From Isochrysis galbana (lineage: Eukaryota > Haptophyta > Isochrysidales > Isochrysidaceae): a stretch of 64,000 nucleotides of DNA. The notes under the pieces are model-generated. The model was not told the DNA's origin and searched no databases. It was given only the letters and a program-made list of their open reading frames with translations. Shown here one piece after another: positions 35,664 through 47,276 of the stretch (position 1 is the stretch's first letter; each line of letters starts with the position of its first letter). The position numbers and the translations under genes are program-made. The DNA is taken from assembly GCA_018136815.1 (NCBI GenBank), contig CM030939.1, positions 2,612,808-2,676,807 on the forward strand, given 5' to 3'.

Positions 35664-36014
35664 GGAGGTGACCTCACGGAGGCGAAATGCATAGTAGTAT
35701 TAATAATAGTCAAGAATTGCATAAGAATAAGAATAATATTTATGTGAATGTGAAGATTTGGACGGGTGGCGTTTGACCCTGGAGGTGACCTCACGGAGGC
35801 GAAATGCATAGTAGTATTAATAATAGTCAAGAATTGCATAAGAATAAGAATAATATTTATGTGAATGTGAAGATTTGGACGGGTGGCGTTTGACCCTGGA
35901 GGTGACCTCACGGAGGCGAAATGCATAGTAGTATTAATAATAGTCAAGAATTGCATAAGAATAAGAATAATATTTATGTGAATGTGAAGATTTGGACGGG
36001 TGGCGTTTGACCCT
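35664..36014. repeat. Three tandem 117-bp repeats
   Basis: Units start at 35664, 35781 and 35898 with GGAGGTGACCTCACGG and are essentially identical. Because 117 is a multiple of three, a minus-strand frame carries a 39-residue repeat three times; that frame has no other support as a gene. Confidence 0.95.
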
Positions 36015-36999
36015 TCGTGGGCCTCCGTCGTTGTCGTTGTCTCTCTTCGGCCGTCGTCGGCGTCCTCGTCCTCGGTCGTGGCGCCGGCCAGGTGAATGGT
36101 GATGCCGTCCATCCGGGGGGGAGCGAGCGAGAGGCGCGTCCTCCAAACGTCCAGGCGTCCAGCCAGCAGCCAGCAGGAAAGGCGCGGAAGTCTCGCGGAA
36201 GGCTTCCCCCCCCTTCCCCCCCCCGCCCCGCCCCTTCCCCCCGCCCCCCTTCCCCAGCAGCCTTGTGGTGGACGCCGCCGCCGCGCCGAGGGAAGGGGGG
36301 GGGGCGCGGGGGGGGGGCGCGGGGGGGCGGGGGAGGGGGGCGGCGCGGGGGGGGGGGCAGAGAGGGGGGGGAACGAGGCCGCCTTCCACCTTCGAAACCT
36401 CTCGGCGACCCTCTCCGCCCTCTCGCTCGCCTCCCTCTCTCTCGCGCGCGGCACGCCCGGCCCCCCGCGGCCTCTTTACGCCTCATGGCGGCCTCTTCTC
36501 TCTCTTCGAGGAGGGTCTACGTCCGTACCCCCCCCCTCTCCCCCCCACCGACCCTTGCGGGGGGGGGGCGGTGGAGGGAGAAGAGAGAGGGAGAGGGATT
36601 GGAACGGGGACACAGCGAGAGAGAAGAGAGAGGGAGAGGAAGAGGGGGGCAGAGGTGGGGGGGGAGGGAGAAGAGAGAGGGAGAGAGAGAGAAATCTCTT
36701 GGGTGGGAGTGGGGGTGGGTGGGGCGGAGCGGGCGGGCGGGAAGCGGGCCTCTGCGGCTCCCGATCTCCCACTCAGTGGACACAGGAGAGTCCGTGTGCC
36801 CATTATTACATAGACACAGATGCCCTTGCTTTCCCCCCTCCGCCCCTCTCTCTCCCTCTCTTCTCTCTCTCTCTCTCTCTCCCCCTCTCCCTTTCTCACT
36901 CTCCCAATCTCTCCCACTCTCTCTCCCTCCCCCTCTCCCTGCCTCTCTCCCTCCCTCTCTCCCTCTCTCTCTCTTGCCTCCCCCCCCCCGCTCTCCGCG
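36015..36999. other. Low-complexity leader region of the PdxT-PdxS gene
   Basis: Alternating C-rich, G-rich, GA-rich and CT-rich blocks (36200-36370, 36540-36720, 36835-36990). The final CT tract ends ten bases before the ATG at 37000 and is probably 5' leader or promoter. Long frames here are compositional artefacts. Confidence 0.55.
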
Positions 37000-38931
37000 A
37001 TGCTGCTGTACGTCGCCGCTCTCCTCTCTCACTCCGCGCTGCTCGGCGGTGGGCTGCGGTCTGCTCCGGCGCGCGCGGGTGTGGTCAAGGCGACGATCGA
37101 CGGCCAATTCGCCGTCGGTGTCCTCGCCGTCCAAGGCGGCTTCAGTGAGCACGTGGCAGCAGTCGAGCGGCAGCCGGGAGTCCTCGCCAAGGAGGTCCGC
37201 TCCACTGCAGACCTCGAGGGGATCGATGCGCTGATTCTTCCGGGCGGAGAGTCGACGGCGCAGGGGCACTGCATGATCGAGGCGCAGCTGCTCGAGCCCG
37301 TCCGCCAGTTCGCAGCCTCAAAGCCCGTGTGGGGAGTGTGCGCAGGCATGATTCTCCTCGCTGATGGGCTCAAGCAGGACGAGCCGCAGGCACTCGTGGG
37401 CGGCCTGCACGTGACGGTGGAGCGCAACGCGTTCGGCCGTCAGATTGATTCGCGCTTCCGCGCGATGAAGCTCAGCGACTCCGCCGCCGCCGCCGGCGTC
37501 GCCGCTGCCTCCTACTTCATCCGCGCGCCTGCGTTTGCAGAGGTGGGCGAGGCAGTCGAGGTGCTCGCCACACTCCCCGATGGTGACAAGCCGGTCGCGG
37601 TGCGCCAAGACAAGCTGCTTGCCACCTGCTTCCACCCCGAGATTTCGGGCGACGACTCTTGGCTCCACTACTTCCTCACCGAGGTCGCCGGCGCCAAGAT
37701 TGACAAGTCGGCTTGCGTGCCCTACCCTGACGCGGCTGCCACCGCTCCATGGGCCCCCAACCCTGTACCCGACTCGGACGTCGACACTGCGGTTAAGCGC
37801 GCTTTCGCCGTGTTCCAGAAGGGCGGCGTGATCATGGACGTCGTTGACGGTGAGCAGGCCCGCATCGCCGAGGAGGCCGGCGCCGTTGCCGTAATGGCGC
37901 TCGAGCGCATCCCTGCCGACATCAAGCGTGATGGCGGTGTCGCGCGCTCATCGGACCCTGCAATGATCAAGGACGTCATGGCGCACACCACGCTCCCAGT
38001 CATGGCTAAGTCGCGCATCGGACACTTCTACGAGGCTAAGGTGGGCCATTTGCCACCTGAACCGCCCGCAACACGGCCACGGGCCCTGCACGGCCGCCGG
38101 TGCTCTCGCCTTGCTCACTGCCCCGCCGCCGCTACATCAGATCCTTGAGGCTCTCGGTGTGGACTGCATCGACGAGTCGGAGGTGCTCACCGCCGCCGAT
38201 GAGACGCACCACATTGACAAGCGCGCCTTCAAGGTGCCATTTGTGTGCGGCGCCCAGGACCTCGGTGAGGCTCTCCGCCGCATCGCCGAGGGCGCTGCTA
38301 TGATCCGGCTGAAGGGCAACGCTGGCACCGGCAACGTCATCCAGGCGGTCCGCCACGCCCGTGACGTCTACTCGCAGATCCGCCAGCTGCAGTCCCTCCG
38401 CCCAGACGAGGTCTTCGCCTTCGCCAAGGAGCTTCGTGTTCCGGTCGAGCTCGTTGAGCAGGTTCGCGCCGCCGGCAGGCTTCCGGTGGTCACCTTTGCG
38501 GCTGGCGGTCTGGCCACTCCGGCCGATGTCGGCCTCCTGATGGAGCTCGGTGTCGACGGCGTCTTTGTTGGCTCGGGCATCTTCAAGGGCGAGAACCCCG
38601 CGCGCCGCGCCGCCGCCATGGTGCGCCTTGTACCTTTCCGTGCCGGCTTGTACACTCACTCGCCTCCTCACCTGCTCGCGTCTCGGCCTGCCGCGCGCGC
38701 CCTTCTCACACTGTCCTCCATTGTTCGCATCAGGTCAAGGCTTGCGTGCACTACAAGGACCCTGCCATCGTCGCTGAGGCCTCGACTGGCCTTGGCAAGG
38801 CGATGGTTGGCCTGCTTGAGCACGAAGATCCTGCATCGGTCGCTCACCTCGACGACTTGGGCCTCAAGGGCAAGGTGCTCCGCACCGCCGAAAACGCAAT
38901 CGGTGGCATCGACCGCTCAGTCGCCTCTTAA
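37000..38931 (+). CDS. Fused PdxT-PdxS pyridoxal 5'-phosphate synthase
   Basis: Three exons, 37000-38040, 38141-38620 and 38734-38931, join in phase to about 572 aa. Residues about 30-235 are PdxT, the glutaminase: GGEST, the nucleophile Cys114 in GVCAGM, and CFHPEISGD with the His and Glu of the triad. Residues about 262-572 are PdxS, the synthase barrel: IMDVV (Asp280), MAKSRIGH (Lys337), [10 protein letters not shown] (Lys405) and [13 protein letters not shown]. Together they make pyridoxal 5'-phosphate from glutamine, a pentose phosphate and a triose phosphate. The two activities are normally separate proteins that assemble as a 24-mer; here they are one chain with the glutaminase first. 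A hydrophobic Leu/Ala-rich start could be a weak targeting signal. Both active sites look complete. Introns are 100 and 113 bp. Confidence 0.95.
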
Positions 38932-40665
38932 GCGTGTCAACCCACTCGAGGTTGATCGTGTGGCCCACCGGCACGCGCTGAAGCGCGACGCCCGGTGCAC
39001 CCCAGTGTGTGGGCGCGTGCTATTCCGGCGGCGCTCTTCTGTCGATGACTTCCTGCTGCAACGAGTGCCGCCGCTGCCTCAACCCCTCTCCCTACCCCAC
39101 TCCAGACCCACGCCATCATCAGCGCTGCGTTGCTATGTCCCTTCACGGACATGGCCGCCTCTGTTTGTATTCGCTACTAGGCTGCCAGTCAGCTGTGCTC
39201 TAAGCGCCGCTTTGGTCGCATGGACTGGCCGTTTCTCGGCCTTCAAGCTAGGAGTCGCCCGTCCACTCCGAATGCATCACGCACTGAGCGATCGCTCAAA
39301 ACCGTTGCTCTACGCAACGGCAGCCCAGCCTTGCAACCCCACTAAGAGGCATCCGCGTGGCTCATTGTGTGGAGAGAGGATAGGGAATTCGCCTCGTGAT
39401 GACGCCACTTCGCTGAATCCTTCATTCCTCGCCTCAGGCCTGCTGTGGGGCCGGCCCTCGTGTGACAGGCCCACAACAGCTGCCGATTAACTGAGAGACG
39501 AGGAAGACGAGGTGATGTCGAATGCTAGACATCTACATCTTGCTTGCAGTGACCGTGGACTTTGCGATTATGTGTACTTTTTAGTCATTGGTGCCCCTCT
39601 GTCCTCTTGACATTTGTCCGCGCAATACTTCGCACATCATTATCACACATAAGCTAATAACGTACAATAATTTTTGACCTAGCAAACGCGCCGCCCCGGA
39701 CCGCATGGCAATCAGACACAATAAAAGAGCAAGGCTGATCTCGCTTTTGGAGATTACCTGCGAGGGCGTGCCAGCAGCTAGCGCGGAACGCGATTCTTGC
39801 AGGGAGCAACTAGCTTTATTGTTGGTTGCCATGGAGCGCGCCCCTCCTCTCCTTCGGGCTTCCCGTCCTCTCGCGTTCACTCGCCGCATCTGCAAGTGCG
39901 ACCAAGAAGCAGTGGCAGTGAAGCGCCGCGAGCGCAAAGAAGCGCAGAGGCTCAACCCGCGCCCGAAATCGGCGCACGAGGCCCTGGGCAGGGGCCCGCC
40001 CAAGCAGTGCTTACGCTTCTTACAAGGACTATGCCTCAGGAACAAACTGGAAACTGGGCGTCCGTTGCAATCTCTCCCACGACACTCCGGGGGCGCTTGG
40101 TATCGACAACCCAAATGCACCATCCGCTGCCGCCTCCACCCACACACCACACAAGAAGATTCCAGGCGTTTGTCTTAACGGCCCGGCCTGTCTCTTTCTC
40201 CACCCAGAGTGTAGAGTGCGCGCTTGCCATGGCCATGGCATGTCGCATACAAAGTATTTTATTTACTCTATGCCTATGCGGATGCGGTGTCTCCACTGCC
40301 TTCACCATGCGCCATGCGTGCTGTGTGAGAAAATTTGAGTGGTTTTTTTTCGCTGAAGAGTTGTCTCGAAGCCTCGCCGCATTGCACGCCAAGTTTGTTT
40401 GGTTATCCTTTGTTTCATTGATTTGTTCGTGCGATGTTGCGTTAGTTTTCGGAGTTTTCTTGTTGGTGAGTGAGTGATGATGTGGGGGTCTTGTGTCGCT
40501 TGTCGTCTCGTCTCGCTCGTCACTCCTCGTCGTGATGTAGCGCGCTCCCTCTCCCCCCCTCTCTCAAGATTTCTCTTCACTCCGTGCCCCTAGCCCCTAT
40601 GAGACTTACCACGATCAAGCGCGAGCTTGATTCGACAGTTTGAAGACATCCGATTGATTCGCAGG
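38932..40665. other. Spacer with a repeat copy
   Basis: No gene recognised. 39805-39870 is a short copy of the hairpin-head repeat (GGTTGCCATGGAGCGCGCCC, CTCTCCTTCGGGC). Frames at 39705-40178 and 39797-40477 overlap it and lack supporting features. Confidence 0.45.
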
Positions 40666-40901
40666 AATATAAGATAACGCCATAACTCTGCTAGCCAGGA
40701 ATAAGATAACAGCACGCACTTCCGGCGGAGGACGGAGGACGGACGCCCCCGCGCCCCAGGCTCACTTTCGACTCCATCCTCAGATACCCAGGTGAAGGAC
40801 CCGTCACCATCGCGAAGTACAACAACCTGAACGGCACCAAGGGCGGCAAATTAGCCGCCCGACGTAGGTGCTATAGCAGAGTTATGGCGTTATCTTATAT
40901 T
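40666..40901. mobile_element. Miniature inverted-repeat element
   Basis: A perfect 28-bp inverted repeat, from 40666-40693 and 40874-40901, contains the core AAGATAACGCCATAACTCTG. The 180-bp interior has no transposase. A clear target duplication was not identified. Part of the interior (about 40800-40855) reads as IAKYNNLNGTKGGKLA, suggesting captured coding sequence or chance. Confidence 0.75.
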
Positions 40902-41404
40902 CTATGTGCTGTGTGCTGTCGCAAGCGCGAAAGGCGACGGTAGATATTCTACTGCTCCAAGAGCTCCACGCGCAACTAAGTTTATACTTGGTTCGCCCAT
41001 GGCCGTTCTTCTTTGTTGACGAGAGTTCTCCCCCCCCCCCCCCCCGGTGCTTTTTCTTGGTGAGTCGCCCGATGTAGGTCGGATCGCCTCACTGGGTTTT
41101 CCCGCATTGTAACTTGTGGGGAGTTAGAATGGGAGCCGGGGGCCCGCGTGGGGGGAGATTTGAAGGGGTGCATAGGCATATGTGTCTGTGGCATTAGCAC
41201 GCCTCAAGGTGTACGGGCAGGTGCGCTGAGGACTGTCGTGTCAGTACCGGGCTAGTGGTAGTGGGAGTAGTGGTACTAATGCTCAGTGACTATATTATTA
41301 TGCTTGAAAGTAGTGGGTCCACGGCCGCATGTGCGGTAAGAATATTATAAAGTTCCCCCCCCCCCCTTCCATCCCACAGTGCATTCGCTCCCACGTGCGC
41401 GCGC
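40902..41404. other. Spacer with retroposon pieces
   Basis: 40969-40998 has the hairpin GCAACTAAGTTTATACTTGG and CGCCCATGG as at 53481. 41308-41355 repeats the GTGGGTCC..GCGGTAAGA..AAAGTTC tail seen at 20007. No gene is seen. Confidence 0.5.
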
Positions 41405-44400
41405 TCAGTAGGGTATGCATTCTGCAACGTAGACGTCCTTTAGCTGCCCTTTGAGGGTGCTAAGAGCTCTCCGCGCCTGCCGAAAGCCAAAGGGTTGGAT
41501 CTCGTCCTCCAAGTCGCAAAGCGCACGTGTGGCGACACCAAGTAACTTGGACAGCCTGGCGCCCTTCTTCACTTCTAGCGATGCCATACTACACGACTGC
41601 GATGGGAGCATGGAGCTGGGTTCCACGCTGCTGCCGCGGTGCGAGGCAAGGAAGTCTTCGTCCGCTTGCTGTGGAGCCGTTATGGCGTGAGTCAACTCTA
41701 GTAGCTGAGCGTTGAAGTCGAGGCCGAGCTTTACTGCCCAAACCTCAAGCTCCTCTTGCATCAATTTGAGTACATAGCTTTGCATACTTTTTGCAGCGGA
41801 CGCGATACGTGTGACCTCATCATCATAGAGTCGGAGGCTCCGCTGTAGTTCCACAAACGCTTTTCGAGCCACGAGATACTCCTTCAATGTGATGTGAGCT
41901 TCGACGTGGCTGCCACTATTGTTTGCTGAGTCGGAAGTTCCGACTGCGTAAGCGGCCGTGGCTCCTACGTACGCAGCGGCAGCACCCACCATGGATGCGG
42001 CGTAAGAACCTCGGCTTGTGCTGGCACCCCTTGCCGGAGTGCCTGCGCTCGTGCATGGGGCGGAGTTGCCTATTGGGATCCCACAGGTTGGACCAACATT
42101 TCTGGTTGCTGACATTGACGCAGGTGTGCGTGCCAACGGCTCCATTTCGCCCGTTTCTCTGCTAGCGTGAGCCTCGGGTGCATCTGTATAGGAGTCCGAC
42201 TGAAGCAAAAGCGGCACCGCAGGTTCGAGGTGACCAGAGACCGCGCTGATGGTGTGGGCACCTCCGGACGTGGCGTTAGCACGTGCGAGAGAGGCGGCGC
42301 TTCTGTAGCCGCTTGCATCCTCCACAAACCCGCACATGCATTTGACAGCATTCAAGTCTGTGGCGAGGCCACCCGCTTCGACACCCAAGCTCGCCTCCTC
42401 TTCATGTGGGCCCACGGTCATGCCTCCAAAATCTGCTACGCTTGCGGATGCATCTCCGTGCTCGGGCGGCTGCATCGGAATGGCGCTTGGATGGGCTCGT
42501 TCCCTTGCTTTCATGAGCGCATGCTGCCCCGGCTGTAGCTCCACTGGCGGGGGTGGTGGCGGCTGCTTCATGCGCTCCGCGAGCGCTCTCGATTTATTGG
42601 CGGAAACTTGTTTCCATCGAGACTCAATGTACTCGGGCGGCTGAGCGAGCTCCTCAAGGGTAAGCCCGAGGGCCTCGACTCGTCGCTGGATCTCCCGTTT
42701 GTGCGAATGAAAACGCGGCATCGCCAATTTGATGATCTCTGCCGGTGCCCGCATCGCCGCCTCCTTGATCTTCTGCTCGGCCTCGAACTCAACGGGAGCC
42801 GCACCGAATGCTTTCAAGAGAGCGAGAACAGCGGGCATCAGTGCCTCCACTGCCTTTAGCGCCCGGGCACACTCGTGGAGTGCAGGAGCGCTGATCTTCG
42901 AGACGTTTACTAGCGCGACACCCAGGTTTGGAGTGCAGCCAAAGCCACCCGCCGCACCTGCCAGCTTAGCCCCGCCATACCCAATGTTCCCATGAGAGGG
43001 ACGCGGCGTGTTGCTCGTCTCGCTACTACCGGCGCCACTGATGGACAAATTCGCCTGCGCACCCACTCCGAGTGCTCTTTGGATCGATGCATTGGCGCGA
43101 GCGGCATCCGCGGAAGCTAGCGCGACCATCGCCTCGTCTAGTCTGTGCGCCTCGGTGCGTAAGGTCGCAGTCGTCGCCCACATCTGTGCATACGATGTGG
43201 CAAGTGCCGACACGGCAGCGGCGGAGCGCATTTCGCTTACACGGCGCGCCGCAGCCGCACGCTCCAACAAGGAGGCGCAACTGGCACACGTTCGAGCCAC
43301 GGGACCTAAACGAGCGAACCCGCGAGCATCTGGCACGCCGGATCCGCCCCCCCAACCGCCACAGGTGCTGAGAGGCGCGACTGTCCCCTCGACACCCTTA
43401 CCACCATTCGCCGCCCCGGCGGAAGCGCTATCTCGACGGTCGCTCCTACCGCAGGACCTGTCCCCTGGAAGCTTAAGCTCAGGCGAGGAAGCCAAGTTGC
43501 CGCCTCTCGCCGATTCAGGATCATCAGTGCTCATGCAAGGTGCGAACGCGCTCGATACTGTCGACGAGCTATCATTGGTTGGATTATGGATGGCCCAGCT
43601 ACGCTTTGAGGAGCAGTCGGAACAGACAATAGTGGCGCATATCTTGCACCTAGAGCGGAAGCAGACAAGTCGTGGCTCAAAAGGAGGTCAGGCGTATGAG
43701 CACACAAGCAGACTTGGGATTTGCTACCATGCTAGACCGATGCCCGCATGCAACCCCCGTGCGACACCCTCGTGACTCTTGCCGTCCGACCCGACAAATG
43801 ACTTCCACAACGCCACGGCACCCGGCACCGCTCGCGAAAATGGGGGCACCGCCATGGGGGCGTCGTGTCACGGCTTCGAGCCCCGCCCCTCCAGTCCCCA
43901 CCCCCAGGGGGTTCCAGAAGCGCGCCGTACCGATGCCTGCCGGACTTTGAGGAGAGCGGTTTCCTACAGTTCAGCATTCCACATGCTGCCGCTGTGGCAA
44001 GAGCTCGATCACCACTCTTCGGTATTTCAAGGACGCCGGCGGCGGCGCGCTCGGCTGCATTGCCACTCAGCGCAGCGTAGGCGCGGACAGTAGTATCAAC
44101 GCGAGCGATCTCGTGTGCATTGTGCTGCATGGCATGGGAGGGAATGGTGTGCATGGGTTAAGGCGGCGTTCCTGGGGCAGAGATGTAGACAGACGGACAC
44201 AGGTGCTCGAAAGATGGCTTGCGCATAACATCAATGCATATATAGACCTGACCGTGCCATCACGAGCCGTCCATGTCTGAGCCGCACAAAAGGCGAGTGT
44301 GTGGGGGGCTGCCATGCCACAAAGAGCCAAGTCAACAGCGAGCCGAGCCTACCTCGGTGCGCCTCGCCTTGAAGAGGGCAGTTCGCGAGCGTGAGACTAC

Positions 44401-44998
44401 CTCGCCAGCAACGTGTAGTCGCAGGATGGATGTGGTCGGCAAACGCTTCCCCTCCGTCCATCTGCGACGAGGAGGTCAGCAGCCGAGAGGACTTAGGCGG
44501 CCAGCCTTTGGCGGCGCGAGTTCATGCCAAGGTCGAGGTGGCCGCCCATCATTCACCTGGAAGTCGGATCAGCAATTTTGCTGATCTTTGTAACGTCTGC
44601 GGCTGTGTGCTCGTCGTCAGCTGCATGGAAGCACCTGTCGCACACACGACTGAGCTCGCCATTCTCGGAGGGCCTTGCATCCGGGCCGAGACGCATGCGG
44701 TGGGCCGAGTGCGCAGCGCAGAAGACGAGTCCACATCGTCGGCAGTGGTGGCGCCGTCTGCGCAAACGGTGGAAGGGAAGGGAAGGCGGGGGGGGGGGGG
44801 GGGGGGTGTTGGGGGGTAAGGTCAAGTGCGGAGCTGCGGGCTGGAGGTGATTACGCTTGTCCACCCTCACGTGTGAGGTTTGGGCGGCACTCACGTGCGG
44901 AACATATCGAAGAGCTTGCCACATCCCGGCTGAGCGCAGTGGGTCGTCTTCGCGTCCGAGATCCAGTGCGCGCGCGTTGGCCCGCTCACCGCCGTCAT
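41405..44998 (-). CDS. Protein with two FYVE-type zinc fingers
   Basis: Five minus-strand exons, 44998-44895, 44757-44557, 44461-44353, 44124-43931 and 43649-41405, join in phase to about 950 aa. Finger 1 spans exons 1-2: HWISDA, HCAQPGCGKLF, RRHHCRRCG, FCAAH and RVCDRC. Finger 2 spans exons 4-5: ACGMLNCRK, RCKICATIVCSDCSSKR and TCASC. Both start with C-x4-C instead of C-x2-C, and finger 1 has His in place of the sixth Cys. FYVE fingers bind phosphatidylinositol 3-phosphate on endosomes; the RRHHCR basic motif needed for this is present only in finger 1. The long C-terminal part is Ala/Ser-rich with predicted helices (for example LKEYLVARKAFVELQRSLRL). Role in membrane trafficking is inferred. 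The splice at exon 4/5 is fixed by the finger spacing. Confidence 0.78.
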
Positions 44999-45098
44999 CG
45001 CGCGCGCGAGGCACGCAACCGAGGGGGAAGGGGGGGGGGGCGGCCTGCGATGCAAGTCGAGCGGCCAGAGAGGAGGGAGGGAGGGAGAGAGAGCGAGG

Positions 45099-45129
<31 letters not shown>

Positions 45130-45657
45130 AGAGAGAGAGAGAGGGGGGGGGGGGGGGGGGGGGAGAGAGAGAGAGAGGGAGAGGGAGGGAGGGAGGGAGG
45201 GAGGGAGAGAGAGAGAGACAGGGAGGGAGAGAGAGAGAGAGAGAAAGGCCCTTCAAGAGACTCCAGATCTTGTCTCTTGTGGAAACAGGGACGAAAACAC
45301 GAGCGGTTCGTGCAGCAGTGTGAACGGTGCCGTTGCTTGCTAGGCGCACGGATTGCCCCCTACGATATTTTTGCGGAGCGGCGGGTGGCGCGAGCGGGGC
45401 CGTGAGGCGTGAGGCACCTGCTCCCTGCTCCTGCTCCTGTTTGAGAGCCTCTGCAGCGCCATGTATGCAGGGGGTACGACCCTGGCGGGCTCGCCGACCG
45501 GGGAACTCCTCTCTTCAGTGCACAGATCGGGGGCGGGAGGTGTCGTTCCGTCAATTGTGGGACATCAGTCGAATTGAGCGATCAAATGTCCACAGTCCAC
45601 AGTTATTTAAAATTAAATAACACTGCGTGGGGATAACAACTACATGCAGTTTACTGA
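44999..45657. other. GA-rich tract and repeat piece upstream of the FYVE gene
   Basis: 45064-45246 is GA, GGGA and G repeats. 45538-45620 matches the 3' part of the repeat at 2800-2870 (GTTCCGTCAATTGTGGGACA, GATCAAATGT). No gene is seen. Confidence 0.55.
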
Positions 45658-45674
45658 ATAGTATCAACTGAGCA

Positions 45675-46120
45675 CCATTGTGCACGCCGTGCGCATTGGG
45701 CACGGCGCGGTGTCCCCCCCCCCCCGCGGAGACGCCGTGCGTGCGCATCCCGATTTTTTTCCTCTGCGTGCCGCCTAATGCGCACAATTACGTAAATGTG
45801 CAATATAAGAGATGTTTCGTTGCGCAGCACGTGTGATGGCTTGCAATCACAATGTGCACGCCGCGCATGGGCACGGCGCGATGTGCATCGGCCCCCCCCC
45901 GCGGAGACGCCGTGCGTGCGCATTTCGACTTTTTCCCTGCGTGCCGCCTAAGGCGCACAATTACGTAAACGCGCAATATAAGAGATGTTTCGTTACGCAG
46001 CACGTGTGATGACTTGCAATCACAATGTGCACGCCGTGCATGGGCACGGCGCGATGTGCATCGGCCCCCCCCGCGGGGGCGCCGTGCGTGCGCATAGCAA
46101 CTTCCAGGAAGGTGCACGCC
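45675..46120. repeat. Tandem repeat of about 174 bp, 2.5 copies
   Basis: GCGCACAATTACGTAAA followed by GCAATATAAGAGATGTTTCG occurs at about 45780 and 45953. The C-run plus CGCGGAGACGCCGTGCGTGC block occurs three times (45715, 45890, 46065). Partial units flank the full ones. Confidence 0.8.
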
Positions 46121-46484
46121 GTGCGTTCACTCTTTCCGCGGGGGAACTCTGGGCGCGGAGGGTGGGCGGGAACCCTGGGGGCACCCCCTGGGACCGGGGG
46201 ATTGTTACAGTATACGGCGATAACACTAACGTAAACAACTGGGCCGTCTCGCCCGTCTCTCCCCCTCCCGCTCCCCCCCCCCCCGCCCCCCCCCTCCCTT
46301 CGCCTCTCCCCCCCCCTCACGCGGAAAGGTGTCAGACCAGTGCGCGGTTTTTGATTGGATGGAGGTGCGCGTTTTTTTTTATGGAGGTGCGCGTTTTTTG
46401 ATGGAGGTGCGCGTTTTTTTGATGGAGGTGCGCTCACCGGCGCCCTGCTGATGCCTCGCTCTCGCTCCCCCGCCCCCCCTGGTG

Positions 46485-47190
46485 CGCTGCTTGCACCCCG
46501 CGCCGCTGCTTGCACCCCGCGCCGCTGCTTGCACCCCGCGCCGCTGCTTGCACCCCGCGCCGCTGCTTGCACCCCGCGCCGCTGCTTGCACCCCGCGCCG
46601 CTGCTTGCACCCCGCGCCGCTGCTTGCACCCCGCGCCGCTGCTTGCACCCCGCGCCGCTGCTTGCACCCCGCGCCGCTGCTTGCACCCCGCGCCGCTGCT
46701 TGCACCCCGCGCCGCTGCTTGCACCCCGCGCCGCTGCTTGCACCCCGCGCCGCTGCTTGCACCCCGCGCCGCCGCGCCGCTGCTTGCACCCCGCGCCGCC
46801 GCGCCGCTGCTTGCACCCCGCGCCGCTGCTTGCACCCCGCGCCGCTGCTTGCACCCCGCGCCGCTGCTTGCACCCCGCGCCGCTGCTTGCACCCCGCGCC
46901 GCTGCTTGCACCCCGCGCCGCTGCTTGCACCCCGCGCCGCTGCTTGCACCCCGCGCCGCTGCTTGCACCCCGCGCCGCTGCTTGCACCCCGCGCCGCTGC
47001 TTGCACCCCGCGCCGCTGCTTGCACCCCGCGCCGCTGCTTGCACCCCGCGCCGCTGCTTGCACCCCGCGCCGCTGCTTGCACCCCGCGCCGCTGCTTGCA
47101 CCCCGCGCCGCTGCTTGCACCCCGCGCCGCTGCTTGCACCCCGCGCCGCTGCTTGCACCCCGCGCCGCTGCTTGCACCCGCGCCGCTGCT
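46485..47190. repeat. 19-bp minisatellite, about 37 copies
   Basis: The unit CGCTGCTTGCACCCCGCGC is repeated almost perfectly. Two units near 46770 and 46800 carry an extra CGCCGCG piece. Since 19 is not a multiple of three, every frame encodes the same kind of 19-residue periodic peptide on both strands; these are not taken as genes. Confidence 0.95.
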
Positions 47191-47276
47191 TGCGGGCCAG
47201 GATGCGCATCGACTCCATCAGCTCGGATGATGTTCTCCGGATTTGGAGGCCCTCCAACACCGAGGGTTCGCCCGGA

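Noticed and set aside
35471-36454. Minus-strand frame of 327 codons across the 117-bp repeats
   Set aside because: The repeat length preserves the frame by arithmetic and the rest is Pro/Arg-rich low complexity; no start context or family.
36017-37269. Long overlapping frames upstream of the PdxT-PdxS gene
   Set aside because: Low-complexity C, G, GA and CT blocks; the real gene begins at the ATG at 37000.
38111-39490. A 459-codon frame continuing past the second PdxS intron
   Set aside because: Only the part up to 38620 is PdxS; beyond that the frame reads through the intron and downstream DNA, while the true C-terminus is in exon 3.
41567-43775. Plus-strand frames opposite the FYVE and giant genes
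   Set aside because: Mirror frames of high-GC coding DNA; the minus-strand frames carry the conserved domains and spliced phases.
46485-47190. Possible CRISPR-like array
   Set aside because: Units are contiguous with no unique spacers and the window is eukaryotic; it is a minisatellite.
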